Positions 9,180 to 18,580 of a stretch of 64,000 nucleotides of DNA are shown here, one piece after another (the stretch's first letter is position 1; every line of letters begins with the position of its first letter). The position numbers and the translations under genes were made by a program. This DNA is from JAEXOD01 sp043805435 (GTDB lineage Bacteria > Bacteroidota > Ignavibacteria > Ignavibacteriales > Melioribacteraceae). Below the pieces are notes generated by a model. It ran no database searches. It saw only the letters and a program-made list of their open reading frames with translations, and was not told the origin of the DNA. The DNA is taken from contig JAZDHY010000032.1 in assembly GCA_043805435.1 (NCBI GenBank), forward strand, positions 62,001-126,000, read 5' to 3'.

Positions 9180-9965
9180 TTAATTGAATCCTAAAATTTT
9201 TAATAACGAGTTAAGTCCTATTCCATATTCATAATTTTTAAATCTTAATACTGTAATTAAATCAATTCCAAACATAATTGCAAAATGTACAAAAAATCCA
9301 TATAAAAAAGAACGTGTTCGTAATGCTAAAATACCAAGAGCTATTCCGCCAATTATTGCGCTAAAAGTTTCCAAAGCGGGTTTTCCGTTATGCAGTATTA
9401 CAAAAGGAATTAATTGTATTAAAACAGAATAATAACCAAACTTTGGAAATAGACCAAACAATAAAAATCCTCTGAATACAAATTCCCACGCATATAAATA
9501 AAATAATATACCTATTTCATAATAAATAAATATTCTATAGTCGGTTTTTGTTAATGGAAGATGAGGATATTTTTCAACAAATGCCGGAAATGATGATACA
9601 ATCCACAATATTGGAACCATAATAATAATAAATAGAACTGTATAATAAAAACCCGTTTTATAGTCGCCAAAACTTAAACCATAATATACAGGTTTTTCTT
9701 TTAAAATAAATTTGATGATAATAAGCGTAAAAATTCCATACACAATAAAATCACAAAAAAACCAATATAAAAACTCATACAAATCGGAAAACGAGTTCTC
9801 TAAAAAATAATTTGGTAAAATATTTAATATAAAAAACTTACGCGAACAATAATACCAAGAGATTGTTTGCAAAACTGCAAAAGACAAAAAAATAATTATT
9901 ACTTTTTTTTCTAACTTGCTGATAATTGAAATAAGACTTAGAAATTCGTTTTTTATTTTATACAT
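9180..9965 (-). CDS. CPBP-family intramembrane metalloprotease
   Basis: A polytopic membrane protein of 261 residues with about seven hydrophobic segments, from the CAAX-protease and bacteriocin-processing (Abi/CPBP) family. The conserved motifs are partly visible: WEFVFRG stands for the usual EExxxR motif, with Trp in the first Glu position; FVILHNGKP supplies the FxxxH histidine; and HFAIMFGID matches the HxxxN/D motif. The missing first Glu is a known variation in some members, so activity is plausible but not certain. Substrate unknown. The upstream palindromic region (9966-10177) separates it from the aldehyde dehydrogenase gene. Confidence 0.78.
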   Translation of the reverse strand: MYKIKNEFLSLISIISKLEKKVIIIFLSFAVLQTISWYYCSRKFFILNILPNYFLENSFSDLYEFLYWFFCDFIVYGIFTLIIIKFILKEKPVYYGLSFGDYKTGFYYTVLFIIIMVPILWIVSSFPAFVEKYPHLPLTKTDYRIFIYYEIGILFYLYAWEFVFRGFLLFGLFPKFGYYSVLIQLIPFVILHNGKPALETFSAIIGGIALGILALRTRSFLYGFFVHFAIMFGIDLITVLRFKNYEYGIGLNSLLKILGFN

Positions 9966-10032
9966 AAGATAAGTTGATAATTCAATAAATTAATATTTCC
10001 CACATTTATAGGATAATTGTTCGATTTTTTTT

Positions 10033-10156
10033 TTGGACTGAAGCCCAATTTTTTTGGTTTTAACAACCACGCCTTAAAAGCGTGGTTATTAAAAACTGCA
10101 TATTTCTAATTTGTAGTTGTGGTATCTTTTTTATAACCACATACTTTGGGTATGGC
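10033..10156. repeat. Cluster of short palindromes with a CTTAAAA loop
   Basis: The central palindrome is AACCACGC-CTTAAAA-GCGTGGTT at 10065-10087. Its arms extend further outward with one mismatch. A smaller hairpin-like unit with the core GGACTGAAGCCC lies near 10035-10046, and GTGGT/ACCAC plus CATAC/GTATG arms lie at ~10118-10155. Such compact units with an ACTGAAG- or CTTAAAA-type centre recur in intergenic DNA of Bacteroidota relatives and look like REP-type elements. A terminator role for the upstream-lying aldehyde dehydrogenase gene is also possible. Confidence 0.5.
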
Positions 10157-10177
10157 TTGTACAACACAATAATTTAC

Positions 10178-11710
10178 TTAAATATCAAATTTAATACCTT
10201 GAGCTAAAGGTAATGTTTTACCATAATTAATAGTATTTGTCTGTCTTCTCATATAGGCTTTCCAAGCATCCGAGCCGGATTCCCTACCGCCTCCGGTCTC
10301 TTTTTCACCACCAAAAGCACCACCTATTTCGGCACCTGAAGTTCCGATATTAACATTTGCAATTCCGCAATCCGAACCGGCAGCAGACAAAAACTCTTCT
10401 GCTTCGCGCATGTTTAACGTAAATATTGCTGAAGATAAACCTTGAACAACGTCATTTTGTATAGCAATAGCGTTAGAAACATCGCCTGAATATTTAATTA
10501 AATACAAAATAGGAGCAAAGGTCTCTTCTTGAACAATAGTACAACTATTTTCTGCTTCAACAATTGCAGGCTGTACGTAACAACCCGATTCATAACCTTC
10601 TCCGGTTAAAACTTCTCCGCCGTAAAGAACATTTCCACCTTCTTCTTTGGCTTTTTCAAGAGCATTAGTAAATAATTTTACAGCCATTTTATCAATTAAT
10701 GGTCCTACATGATTTTTTGAATCCAAAGGTGAACCGATTTTTAATGATTTATATGCTTTAACAAGTGATTCTTTTACTCTGTCATAAATTTCTTCATTAA
10801 TAATTAATCGTCTTGTTGAAGTACACCTTTGTCCTGCTGTACCCACAGCACCAAAAACAATGGCCGGAACTGCCATTTTTAAATCCGTATCTTTAGTCAT
10901 AATAATGGCATTATTACCACCAAGTTCTAAAATTGAACGGCCAAATCTTTTTGCAATTACTTGAGCGGCATGTCTTCCAACAGAGGTTGAACCGGTAATA
11001 GAAACTAAAGGAATCCGTTTATCATTTAATAACTTTTCTCCAATAGATGAACCTTTACCAATTACCAACGAAAATAAACCTTCCGGTAAATTTTGTTCTT
11101 TAATTACAGAAGCAAGAATATTTTGAACTGCAATTGCCGTTAACGGTACTTTTGATGATGGTTTCCATAAATTTGTGTCCCCGCAAACAGTTGCTAACAT
11201 AGCATTCCATGACCAAACAGCCACAGGAAAATTAAAAGCGCTAATTGTTCCTACAATTCCCAAAGGATGATATTGATCATACATTCTATGACTAGGTCTT
11301 TCGGAGTGCATAGTAAAGCCGTATAATTGACGCGATAAACCAACTGCAAAGTCACAAATATCAATCATCTCTTGAACTTCACCTAAACCTTCCTGTAAAG
11401 ATTTACCCATTTCATAAGATACTAAAGTACCCAATGGTTCTTTAAATTCGCGTAATTTCAATCCAATTAATCTTACAACTTCTCCCCTTTTAGGTGCAGG
11501 AAATAATCTCCACTCTAAAAAAGCTTGATGTGATTTTTCGACCACCATTTCAAAATCTTTTTCCGATGCTTGATAAACCGATGCAATAAATTTTCCGTCA
11601 ACCGGCGAATAAATATTTAGTTCTCCGCTATCTGTAGAAGTGTTCCAATTTAACCCTGTTGATGAGCCAAAATTCTTTTCTTTAATACCTAATTTTTCTA
11701 AAAATTCCAT
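10178..11710 (-). CDS. ALDH7-type aldehyde dehydrogenase (aminoadipate-semialdehyde dehydrogenase-like)
   Basis: NAD(P)-dependent oxidation of a semialdehyde to its acid. The protein matches the antiquitin/ALDH7 branch: FNFPVAVWSWNAM, WKPSSKVPLTA (cofactor lysine), the GSTSVG turn, ELGGNNAIIM with the general-base Glu, and AGQRCTSTRRL with the catalytic Cys. The ETGGGRESGSDAWKAYMRRQ region near the end is typical of this subgroup (quoted in part as GGGRESGSDAWK). Known members act on alpha-aminoadipate semialdehyde or piperideine-6-carboxylate in lysine breakdown; the substrate here is inferred. The ATG at 11710 is chosen because AAGGGA lies just upstream. An in-frame TTG five codons earlier contains that site. 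Length is 510 residues, as expected. Confidence 0.9.
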   Translation of the reverse strand: MEFLEKLGIKEKNFGSSTGLNWNTSTDSGELNIYSPVDGKFIASVYQASEKDFEMVVEKSHQAFLEWRLFPAPKRGEVVRLIGLKLREFKEPLGTLVSYEMGKSLQEGLGEVQEMIDICDFAVGLSRQLYGFTMHSERPSHRMYDQYHPLGIVGTISAFNFPVAVWSWNAMLATVCGDTNLWKPSSKVPLTAIAVQNILASVIKEQNLPEGLFSLVIGKGSSIGEKLLNDKRIPLVSITGSTSVGRHAAQVIAKRFGRSILELGGNNAIIMTKDTDLKMAVPAIVFGAVGTAGQRCTSTRRLIINEEIYDRVKESLVKAYKSLKIGSPLDSKNHVGPLIDKMAVKLFTNALEKAKEEGGNVLYGGEVLTGEGYESGCYVQPAIVEAENSCTIVQEETFAPILYLIKYSGDVSNAIAIQNDVVQGLSSAIFTLNMREAEEFLSAAGSDCGIANVNIGTSGAEIGGAFGGEKETGGGRESGSDAWKAYMRRQTNTINYGKTLPLAQGIKFDI

Positions 11711-11871
11711 AAATTTTCCCTTCAATTTTAATTATTAATAAACTGAATTTTTGTAGTTTTTAATTAAGCATTCCATAATCAAATTAAAATCTAAATTATA
11801 CGTTAATAATATTAACCAATAAAAGCAAGTAATATTTATTAATATTTAAGGGAAAAGCAGTATTTAAAACT

Positions 11872-11899
11872 AAAAAGGCTGCCTATTAAAGACAGCCTT
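11872..11899 (-). terminator. Rho-independent terminator after the DHOD-like gene
   Basis: On the minus strand AAGGCTG and CAGCCTT form a 7-bp stem around an 11-base loop, followed by a short T-run. It begins 23 bases past the stop codon of the DHOD-like gene. Confidence 0.7.
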
Positions 11900-11921
11900 C
11901 AAAAGCAAACAATTATTTATA

Positions 11922-12920
11922 TTATAATATGTTTTTATAACTATTTAATGCCTTCATATAATTAGCACGTTCAAAAGCAGCAGGTTCTTCTACCGATTTT
12001 TGACTCATGCTTCCCTTCATATATTCAACCGAAGGATATTCGTTTACTTCCATCCATTTTGTCATATCTGCAATAATTTCAGTTATTCTGCCGGTTCCGT
12101 TTCTTAATAATTCAGAACATAACATAGCAACATCACTTCCGGCCATTAATACTTTAATAACATCCTCAGCAGTTTGAATACCGCTTGTAGCTGCTAATCC
12201 GGCTTTAATTTTACCATAAAGAATAGAAATCCATCTTAAAGGTAATCTCATTTCCCAATTATTACTTAATACCAAATTAGGAACTACAGATAAAGTACTT
12301 AAATCAAAATCCGGTTGATAAAATCTGTTAAATAAAACCAATGCGTCAGCACCTGCATGATCTAACTGATTTGCCATATTAGCAAGAGAAGAAAAATACG
12401 GACTAAGTTTAATTGATACAGGAATATTAGTATTACTTTTTACGGCTTTTAATGTATCAATATACATAGTTTCAATTTCAGAACTTGTTAATTGCAAATT
12501 TGTAGGAATATAATAAATATTCAATTCAAGAGCATCTGCGCCGGCTTCTTCAATATTTTTTGCGTATTTTACCCATCCGCCGGTGCTAACACCATTTAAA
12601 CTTCCAATAATAGGAATATCAACAGATTTTTTTAATTTTGCAATATGATCCAAATATTCGTAAGGACCTGAACGGAAATCATCAGGTTTTGGGAAATATG
12701 AAAGTGCTTCGGAATAGCTGTCTGCACCATATGTTAAATAATGATCTAATTCACCCGATTCATGGCTAATCTGTTCTTCAAATAACGAGTAAACAACTAC
12801 GGCACCGGCACCGGCATCTTCTAATGCTTTTACACTATCAACATTTTCAGATAAAGGCGAAGCTGATGGCACTATTGGATTTTTTAATTTTAAACCCATA
12901 TATGTTGTTGTCAAATCCAT
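11922..12920 (-). CDS. Dihydroorotate dehydrogenase-like protein
   Basis: A flavin-dependent TIM-barrel protein of 332 residues related to class 1 dihydroorotate dehydrogenases (LKLKNPIVPSASPLSENV at the N-terminus, IKLSPYFSSLANMA, and the FMN phosphate-site SGIQTAEDVIKVLMAGS). Genes like it often sit beside pyruvate:ferredoxin oxidoreductase in Bacteroidota relatives, as here, and are usually annotated only as DHOD-like. The typical catalytic Cys/Ser loop of pyrimidine-synthesis enzymes is not obvious (LNGVSTGGW replaces it), so a role other than pyrimidine synthesis, possibly electron transfer to or from ferredoxin, is an inference. GGAGTTAAA precedes the ATG, and a terminator-like hairpin separates it from nifJ. 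Confidence 0.85.
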   Translation of the reverse strand: MDLTTTYMGLKLKNPIVPSASPLSENVDSVKALEDAGAGAVVVYSLFEEQISHESGELDHYLTYGADSYSEALSYFPKPDDFRSGPYEYLDHIAKLKKSVDIPIIGSLNGVSTGGWVKYAKNIEEAGADALELNIYYIPTNLQLTSSEIETMYIDTLKAVKSNTNIPVSIKLSPYFSSLANMANQLDHAGADALVLFNRFYQPDFDLSTLSVVPNLVLSNNWEMRLPLRWISILYGKIKAGLAATSGIQTAEDVIKVLMAGSDVAMLCSELLRNGTGRITEIIADMTKWMEVNEYPSVEYMKGSMSQKSVEEPAAFERANYMKALNSYKNIL

Positions 12921-12967
12921 TTTAACTCCAAAAATTATTTTAAATTTTTTGTCAAATAAAAAATATA

Positions 12968-12987
12968 CCCCCGGTAAAACCGGGGAT
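12968..12987 (-). terminator. Hairpin terminator between nifJ and the DHOD-like gene
   Basis: CCCCGGT-AAA-ACCGGGG forms a perfect 7-bp stem at 12969-12985, a few bases past the nifJ stop. On the minus strand it is followed by TATATTTTTTAT. It may let only part of the nifJ transcript continue. Confidence 0.75.
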
Positions 12988-12993
12988 TTTATT

Positions 12994-15900
12994 TTAATTT
13001 TCTTTTTTTAATTCGCTAAAATCTAAAGATGCTAATTGTTCGTAATATCTCCAGCTGTTATTAACTTCGGTTTGTGCCAAAATTAACAATTCTTTAGCTA
13101 TTTCCGGATGAGATTTTGTAAGCATCTTATAACGTGTCTCATTATAAATATAATCTTCCAATTTAATTTTAGGTGCTTTGGAATCTAATTTTAATGGATT
13201 TTTACCTTCATCTTTTAATGCAGGGTTATATCTGAATAATGGCCAATGTCCACTATCTACTGCTAATTTTTGACATTCAAATCCTTTTGCCATGTTAATA
13301 CCATGAGCAATACAATGCGAATAAGCTATAACTAATGATGGTCCTTCGTATGCTTCGGCTTCAACTAATGCACGGATTGTGTGCAAATCATTTGATCCCA
13401 TTGCAACTTTTGCAACATAAACATTACCGTATGTCATAGCCATCATGCCTAAATCTTTTTTACCCATTCTTTTTCCTGCTGCAGCAAATTTTGCAACTGC
13501 ACCAATACTTGTCGATTTTGACATTTGACCACCGGTATTTGAATATACTTCGGTATCAAGAACTAAGATATTAACGTTTTTACCTGAAGCTAAAACGTGA
13601 TCCAATCCACCGTAACCAATATCATAAGCCCAACCGTCACCACCTATTATCCATAGTGATTTTTTAACCAAATAATCAGCTAAGTCTAATAATCGTTTTC
13701 CGTCTACTTCATCAATTGTTTTAACAATTTCTTTAAGCTTTTCAACTCTTTCTCTTTGTTCAGAAATTCCGGCTTCAGTTTTTTGATTTGAATTTAAAAC
13801 AGCATCAACTAATTCAGCACCAATTTTATCAGCAAATTTAATTACTAATTCTTTAGCTTGTTCTTCGTGTTTATCTAAAGCTAAACGCATACCAAAACCA
13901 AATTCGGCATTATCTTCAAATAACGAATTTGCCCAAGCAGGTCCACGACCGTCTTTATTTGCTGTCCAAGGTGTTGTTGGTAAGTTTGCACCATAAATTG
14001 ATGAACAACCGGTAGCATTTGCAACTACAGCTCTATCACCAAAAAGTTGTGTAACTAATTTTACATATGGTGTTTCGCCGCAACCCGAACATGCACCCGA
14101 AAATTCGAACAATGGTTCTAATAATTGTGAACCTTGTACTGAAGATAAATTTAATTTTGATCTATCGTATTCAGGTATATTTAAGAAAAATTCAAAATTT
14201 TCTCTTTCTTGAACACGGATAGGAATTTGACTTGTCATATTAAGAGATTTATACTTAGGTTCTTTTTTGTTTTTAGCAGGACAAACTTCAAAGCATAAAG
14301 CACAACCGGTACAATCTTCAACTGCAACTTGAATTGTATAAGCTAAATCTTTAAAATCTTTACCTTTTGCATCAACATACTTAAATGTTGCAGGTGCATC
14401 TTTTAAAAGTTCTTTATCATATACTTTAATACGTATTGCTGCGTGCGGGCATGCTAATGAACATTTACCGCATTGAATACATACTTCAGAATCCCAAGCA
14501 GGAACTTCTAAAGCAATGTTTCTTTTTTCCCATTTTGTTGTACCACAAGGATAAACACCATCAATAGGCATATCACTAACAGGAATTTCATCACCTTTAC
14601 CGGCCATCATTTTGGCTAATACATTTTTAACAAAATCAGGAGCTTTATCAGAAACTACCGGTGGAAGTTCAATTGTACTTGTAGCCGTAGCCGGTACTTC
14701 AAACTGATGTAAGTTAGCAAGAGTTTGATCAACAGCTTCAAAATTTTGACGAACTACACTTTCACCTTTTGCGCCATAAGATTTTTTAATTGCTTTTTTA
14801 ATTTGTTCAATTGCTTCATCTTTAGGTAATACACCGGATATTGCAAAAAAACATGTCTGCATAATTGTATTAATTCTTCCACCCATACCAGTGTTATTAG
14901 CAACTGAATAAGCGTCAATTACATAGAATTTTAATTTTTTATCTATAATTTGTTGTTGAACAACTTTTGGTAATTTTTCCCATGTTTCCTCTAATGTAGG
15001 ATATGGTGTATTTAACAAAAATGTTCCACCCGGTATTAAATTGCTTAACACATCAAATTTTTCAAGAAATCCAAATTGATGACAAGCAATAAAATTTGCA
15101 GCTTGAATTAAATAAGTAGAGCGAATCGGTTTTTTGCCAAATCTTAGGTGCGATATAGTTGTTGATCCTGATTTTTTTGAATCATAAACAAAATAACCTT
15201 GTGCAAAGTTATCAGTTTCTTCACCAATAATTTTAATTGAGTTTTTATTTGCACCAACAGTACCGTCAGCACCTAATCCATAAAACATAGCTCTTTTAAC
15301 ATCATCACCTTCAATTGAAAAAGTTGAGCTGTATGTTAAACTTGAATTAGATACGTTATCATTAATACCAATTGTAAAATGATTTTTTGGTTTGTCTTTT
15401 TTTAATTCATCAAAAATTGCAACTACCATAGCAGGTGTAAATTCTTTTGATGATAATCCGTATCTTCCGGAAACTATTTTTGGAGTTTTTATAAACGGAG
15501 CATTATCCGAATCCATCATTTCTGAAATAGCAGTTACTACATCCAAATATAACGGATCACCTAATGAACCGGGTTCTTTTGTTCTATCTAATACAGCAAT
15601 TTTTTCAACTGTGTTTGGTAAAGCAGCAATAAAATGTTTAACAGAAAAAGGTCTGAATAATCTTACTTTAATTATTCCAACTTTTTCTTCTTTACTTGTT
15701 AAATATTCAACTGTTTCCAAAGCTGCTTCGGCACCGCTGCCCATTAATACTATTACTTTAGTAGCGTCCGGAGCACCGTAATAATCAAATAAATTATATT
15801 GTCTTCCTGTTAATTCGGCAAATTGATTCATTGCCTTATCTACAACATCAACACATTCGACATAAAGATTATTAGCTGTTTCACGACCCTGGAAATATAC

Positions 15901-16569
15901 ATCAGGATTATGAGCTGTTCCTCTAATTGAAGGATTTTCAGGTTTTAATGCTCTGTTTCTTATTGCTTCAATCGATTTGTCATCAATTAATGAATGTAAA
16001 TCTTCATCACTTAACATTTCAATTTTATTAACTTCGTGCGAAGATCTGAATCCATCAAAAAAGTGTAAAAATGGAATTCTGGATTCTAATGTAGATTTAT
16101 GAGCAATTGCAGCTAAATCCATAATTTCTTGAACAGAACCGGATGCCAACATTGCAAAACCTGTTTGGCGAATTGCCATTACGTCACTATGATCACCAAA
16201 TATCGATAATCCTTGTGCTGTAATTGAACGAGCACTAACATGGAAAACTGTAGGAGTAAGTTCACCTGCAATTTTGTACATATTAGGTATCATTAATAAT
16301 AAACCTTGTGAAGCTGTAAAAGTGGTTGTTAATGCGCCACTTTGTAAAGCTCCGTGTACTGCTCCTGCAGCTCCGCCTTCACTTTGCAATTCAGAAACTG
16401 ATGGAATAGTTCCCCAAATGTTTTTAATACCCTTAGCTGCCCATTCATCAGATAATTCTCCCATACCTGAAGATGGTGTAATAGGATATATTGCTATCAC
16501 TTCGCTATTGCGGTATGCAACATAGGCTGCGGCTTCATTCCCATCAATTGTTTTTTTCTTTCTTTCCAT
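12994..16569 (-). CDS. nifJ: Pyruvate:ferredoxin (flavodoxin) oxidoreductase
   Basis: Single-chain PFOR of 1191 residues, the normal length. It splits pyruvate with CoA to acetyl-CoA and CO2 and passes electrons to ferredoxin, or runs in reverse. In order: pyruvate-binding domain with IYPITPSS at 27-34, domain II, the gamma domain, two [4Fe-4S] ferredoxin motifs (CIQCGKCSLACP near 695 and CTGCALCFEVCP near 750), and the thiamine diphosphate region with a third cluster's cysteines (CSGCGETPY near 828, ATGCSSIYG, and GGDGWAYDIGYGG). All expected cysteines are visible. It points to an anaerobic or microaerobic central metabolism. An ATG with no strong ribosome site begins the gene. The long upstream region probably holds its promoter. 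Confidence 0.97.
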   Translation of the reverse strand: MERKKKTIDGNEAAAYVAYRNSEVIAIYPITPSSGMGELSDEWAAKGIKNIWGTIPSVSELQSEGGAAGAVHGALQSGALTTTFTASQGLLLMIPNMYKIAGELTPTVFHVSARSITAQGLSIFGDHSDVMAIRQTGFAMLASGSVQEIMDLAAIAHKSTLESRIPFLHFFDGFRSSHEVNKIEMLSDEDLHSLIDDKSIEAIRNRALKPENPSIRGTAHNPDVYFQGRETANNLYVECVDVVDKAMNQFAELTGRQYNLFDYYGAPDATKVIVLMGSGAEAALETVEYLTSKEEKVGIIKVRLFRPFSVKHFIAALPNTVEKIAVLDRTKEPGSLGDPLYLDVVTAISEMMDSDNAPFIKTPKIVSGRYGLSSKEFTPAMVVAIFDELKKDKPKNHFTIGINDNVSNSSLTYSSTFSIEGDDVKRAMFYGLGADGTVGANKNSIKIIGEETDNFAQGYFVYDSKKSGSTTISHLRFGKKPIRSTYLIQAANFIACHQFGFLEKFDVLSNLIPGGTFLLNTPYPTLEETWEKLPKVVQQQIIDKKLKFYVIDAYSVANNTGMGGRINTIMQTCFFAISGVLPKDEAIEQIKKAIKKSYGAKGESVVRQNFEAVDQTLANLHQFEVPATATSTIELPPVVSDKAPDFVKNVLAKMMAGKGDEIPVSDMPIDGVYPCGTTKWEKRNIALEVPAWDSEVCIQCGKCSLACPHAAIRIKVYDKELLKDAPATFKYVDAKGKDFKDLAYTIQVAVEDCTGCALCFEVCPAKNKKEPKYKSLNMTSQIPIRVQERENFEFFLNIPEYDRSKLNLSSVQGSQLLEPLFEFSGACSGCGETPYVKLVTQLFGDRAVVANATGCSSIYGANLPTTPWTANKDGRGPAWANSLFEDNAEFGFGMRLALDKHEEQAKELVIKFADKIGAELVDAVLNSNQKTEAGISEQRERVEKLKEIVKTIDEVDGKRLLDLADYLVKKSLWIIGGDGWAYDIGYGGLDHVLASGKNVNILVLDTEVYSNTGGQMSKSTSIGAVAKFAAAGKRMGKKDLGMMAMTYGNVYVAKVAMGSNDLHTIRALVEAEAYEGPSLVIAYSHCIAHGINMAKGFECQKLAVDSGHWPLFRYNPALKDEGKNPLKLDSKAPKIKLEDYIYNETRYKMLTKSHPEIAKELLILAQTEVNNSWRYYEQLASLDFSELKKEN

Positions 16570-16908
16570 TAATGTACCCCAACTTAATTTAAAATAAGTA
16601 TTTAATCTTTATACATTTCACATCTACTCAAAAATCAAGCCAATCTAAAGAGCCTTTTATCCGTTTATATGCCGTTTTTTTAATACCTTTTCTCTTTTTA
16701 TAATCATGGTTCTATTAATAATTAGAAAATAAGGTTCTTTTATCTTAAATATAAGAATAAAATTCTACCGGTTAGTTTGATTTGGGCATAAAAAAAACAA
16801 ATCGTCTATAAACCAAAATGTCAAAATGTTAAACTCAAAGATACGGAAATTTCTAATAATCTAAAACTGGTTATTTATAAAATTCAAACAAGATTTATGA
16901 ATTTTTTT
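16570..16908. other. 339-base gene-free region upstream of nifJ
   Basis: AT-rich, with stops in all frames. It should hold the nifJ promoter. No remnant of the missing 3' half of the dnaE-like gene could be read here. No palindrome or RNA was recognised. Confidence 0.5.
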
Positions 16909-18578
16909 TTAAGGAAACAACCTAAATACATTTTTAGGCTCATGTTTGCTGCTTGGTACGGTAATTTTAGTGCCACTTTGTGTTGTAATTGTATTAACGG
17001 TATCGCGTAAAACCCCCAATGACCTTTGACTTAAAAGATCGATTTTAACTAATCCAAAATCTTCAACAGAATACATATCCGGCTGCGTAACAATTAATCC
17101 TAATCCTTTATTTTTTGCATACTCCAATGCTAAATAATTGGTCATCCCTTGGCGGGTAATTACTATTCCGCTTGGATGAATACTCAGATGATGAGGGAAT
17201 CCGGCAAGTTTTGTTGCTATACTAATTACTGTTTGCCACGGTTCGTTATTAAAATTTAGCGATTTTGATTCCGGAAATTTTTCTGCCAAACTTGAAAGAT
17301 TAGATGCGCTTGTCCATGGTATAAATTTGCTAAATTTAGAGATTTCCGAATCCGGAATTCCAAAAACTTTAGCGGTTTCTCTAAAAGCTGATCTTGCCCG
17401 AAAAGTAACAGTTGTTGAAATCATTGCAACCTTATCATAACCATATTTTTCAAAAACGTACTTAATTAGCAGATCACGTTCCTTCCACGAAAAATCCAAA
17501 TCAACATCTGGCGGTGAAGTTCTTCCTCTGTTTAAAAATCTTTCAAAATATAAATTGTGTTTAATAGGATCAACTTGGGTAAACCCTAAACAATAAGCCA
17601 CCAGACTGTTTGCAGCGGATCCGCGTCCAATATTCATCATTCTGCGGGTTCTTGCCTCACGTATTATATCCCACACAATTAAAAAATAATCGCTAAAGCC
17701 TAATTCATCAATTACTTCCAATTCGTATTGCAGACGTTTAACTGCTTTTTCGGTTATAGGCTGATATTTTTCTGCAAGTCCGCTAAAGCTGATTTTCCAT
17801 AAATACGAAAAAGCTGTTTCTTCGGAGTGTAATTGAAAGTATGGAAATTTATATTTATTGAACTCCATATTTACATTGCAGTTTTGTGCAATATAATCGG
17901 CATTCCATACTGCTTCAGGAATTGACTTCCATACACTCCTATGTTCTTCCGGTAATTTTAAATAATACTCTTCATCTACTATATCATCTGTCGTCAAATT
18001 TTCAATTGTTTTATTTAACCTTATTGCAGTAACTGCTTTATGCAATAAAAAATCATTTGATGTTAAAAAATAAGCCGGATGTGAAGCAACTATTGGTAAA
18101 TTTTTTGATTTTGCAAAATTATACAATTCACGTGTTTTTTTTTTTTCTGTTTTTCCGTTACAATTAATTCCACATATAAATTTGTTGGAATGGTTTTATT
18201 TTCTACTAATTCAGTTAATAACAGCAGCGAATTTGTGAGAATAAATAAATTATCCAACGACTGATTAAAAATACTTAACACCGAAAAATTTTCTTTAAGT
18301 TTTTTTGCTGTAATTATTTTACATAAGTCTCCATAACCCGTAAAATTTTTTGCAAGCAATACAACACTATATTTCCCATCATCAATATAAGTGCCCAATA
18401 TTGGCTTAATGTTTTCTTCTTGGGCAATTTTTGCAAATTTAATTAAACCATACATCGAATTGTTATCGGTTAAAGCTACATAACTGCTGCCGCTTTTTTT
18501 AGCAAAAGAAATTAAAGACTCAATTGGAATTGTGCCTTGAAGAAGCGAATAATTTGAATGCGCATGCAGAGTAAACAT
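16909..18578 (-). pseudogene. DnaE-type polymerase, frameshifted and truncated (error-prone DnaE of an SOS cassette)
   Basis: The first reading frame (18578 to about 18135) encodes a PHP domain (LHAHSNYSLLQG, LTDNNSMYG). The second (about 18135 to 16909) continues with RELYNFAKSKNLPIVASHP, the NIGRGSAANS segment, the palm motif PDVDLDF with two catalytic Asp, and VKIDLLSQRS with the third. The frames join across a run of 12 A (plus-strand T at 18135-18146); one extra A, or two fewer, would restore the reading frame. The joined product would be about 556 residues, ending just after the palm. Error-prone DnaE proteins are near 1000 residues, so the fingers and beta-binding C-terminal half are missing. 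The stop abuts a second homopolymer (9 T at 16902-16910). The start lies 2 bases from the dinB stop. It is either a decayed gene, a slippage-expressed one, or partly an assembly artefact. Confidence 0.85.
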
Positions 18579-18580
18579 AA

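Noticed and set aside
15392..15781. Plus-strand reading frame of 129 codons inside nifJ
   Set aside because: Shadow of the conserved nifJ frame; composition is that of an antisense frame and no family is visible.
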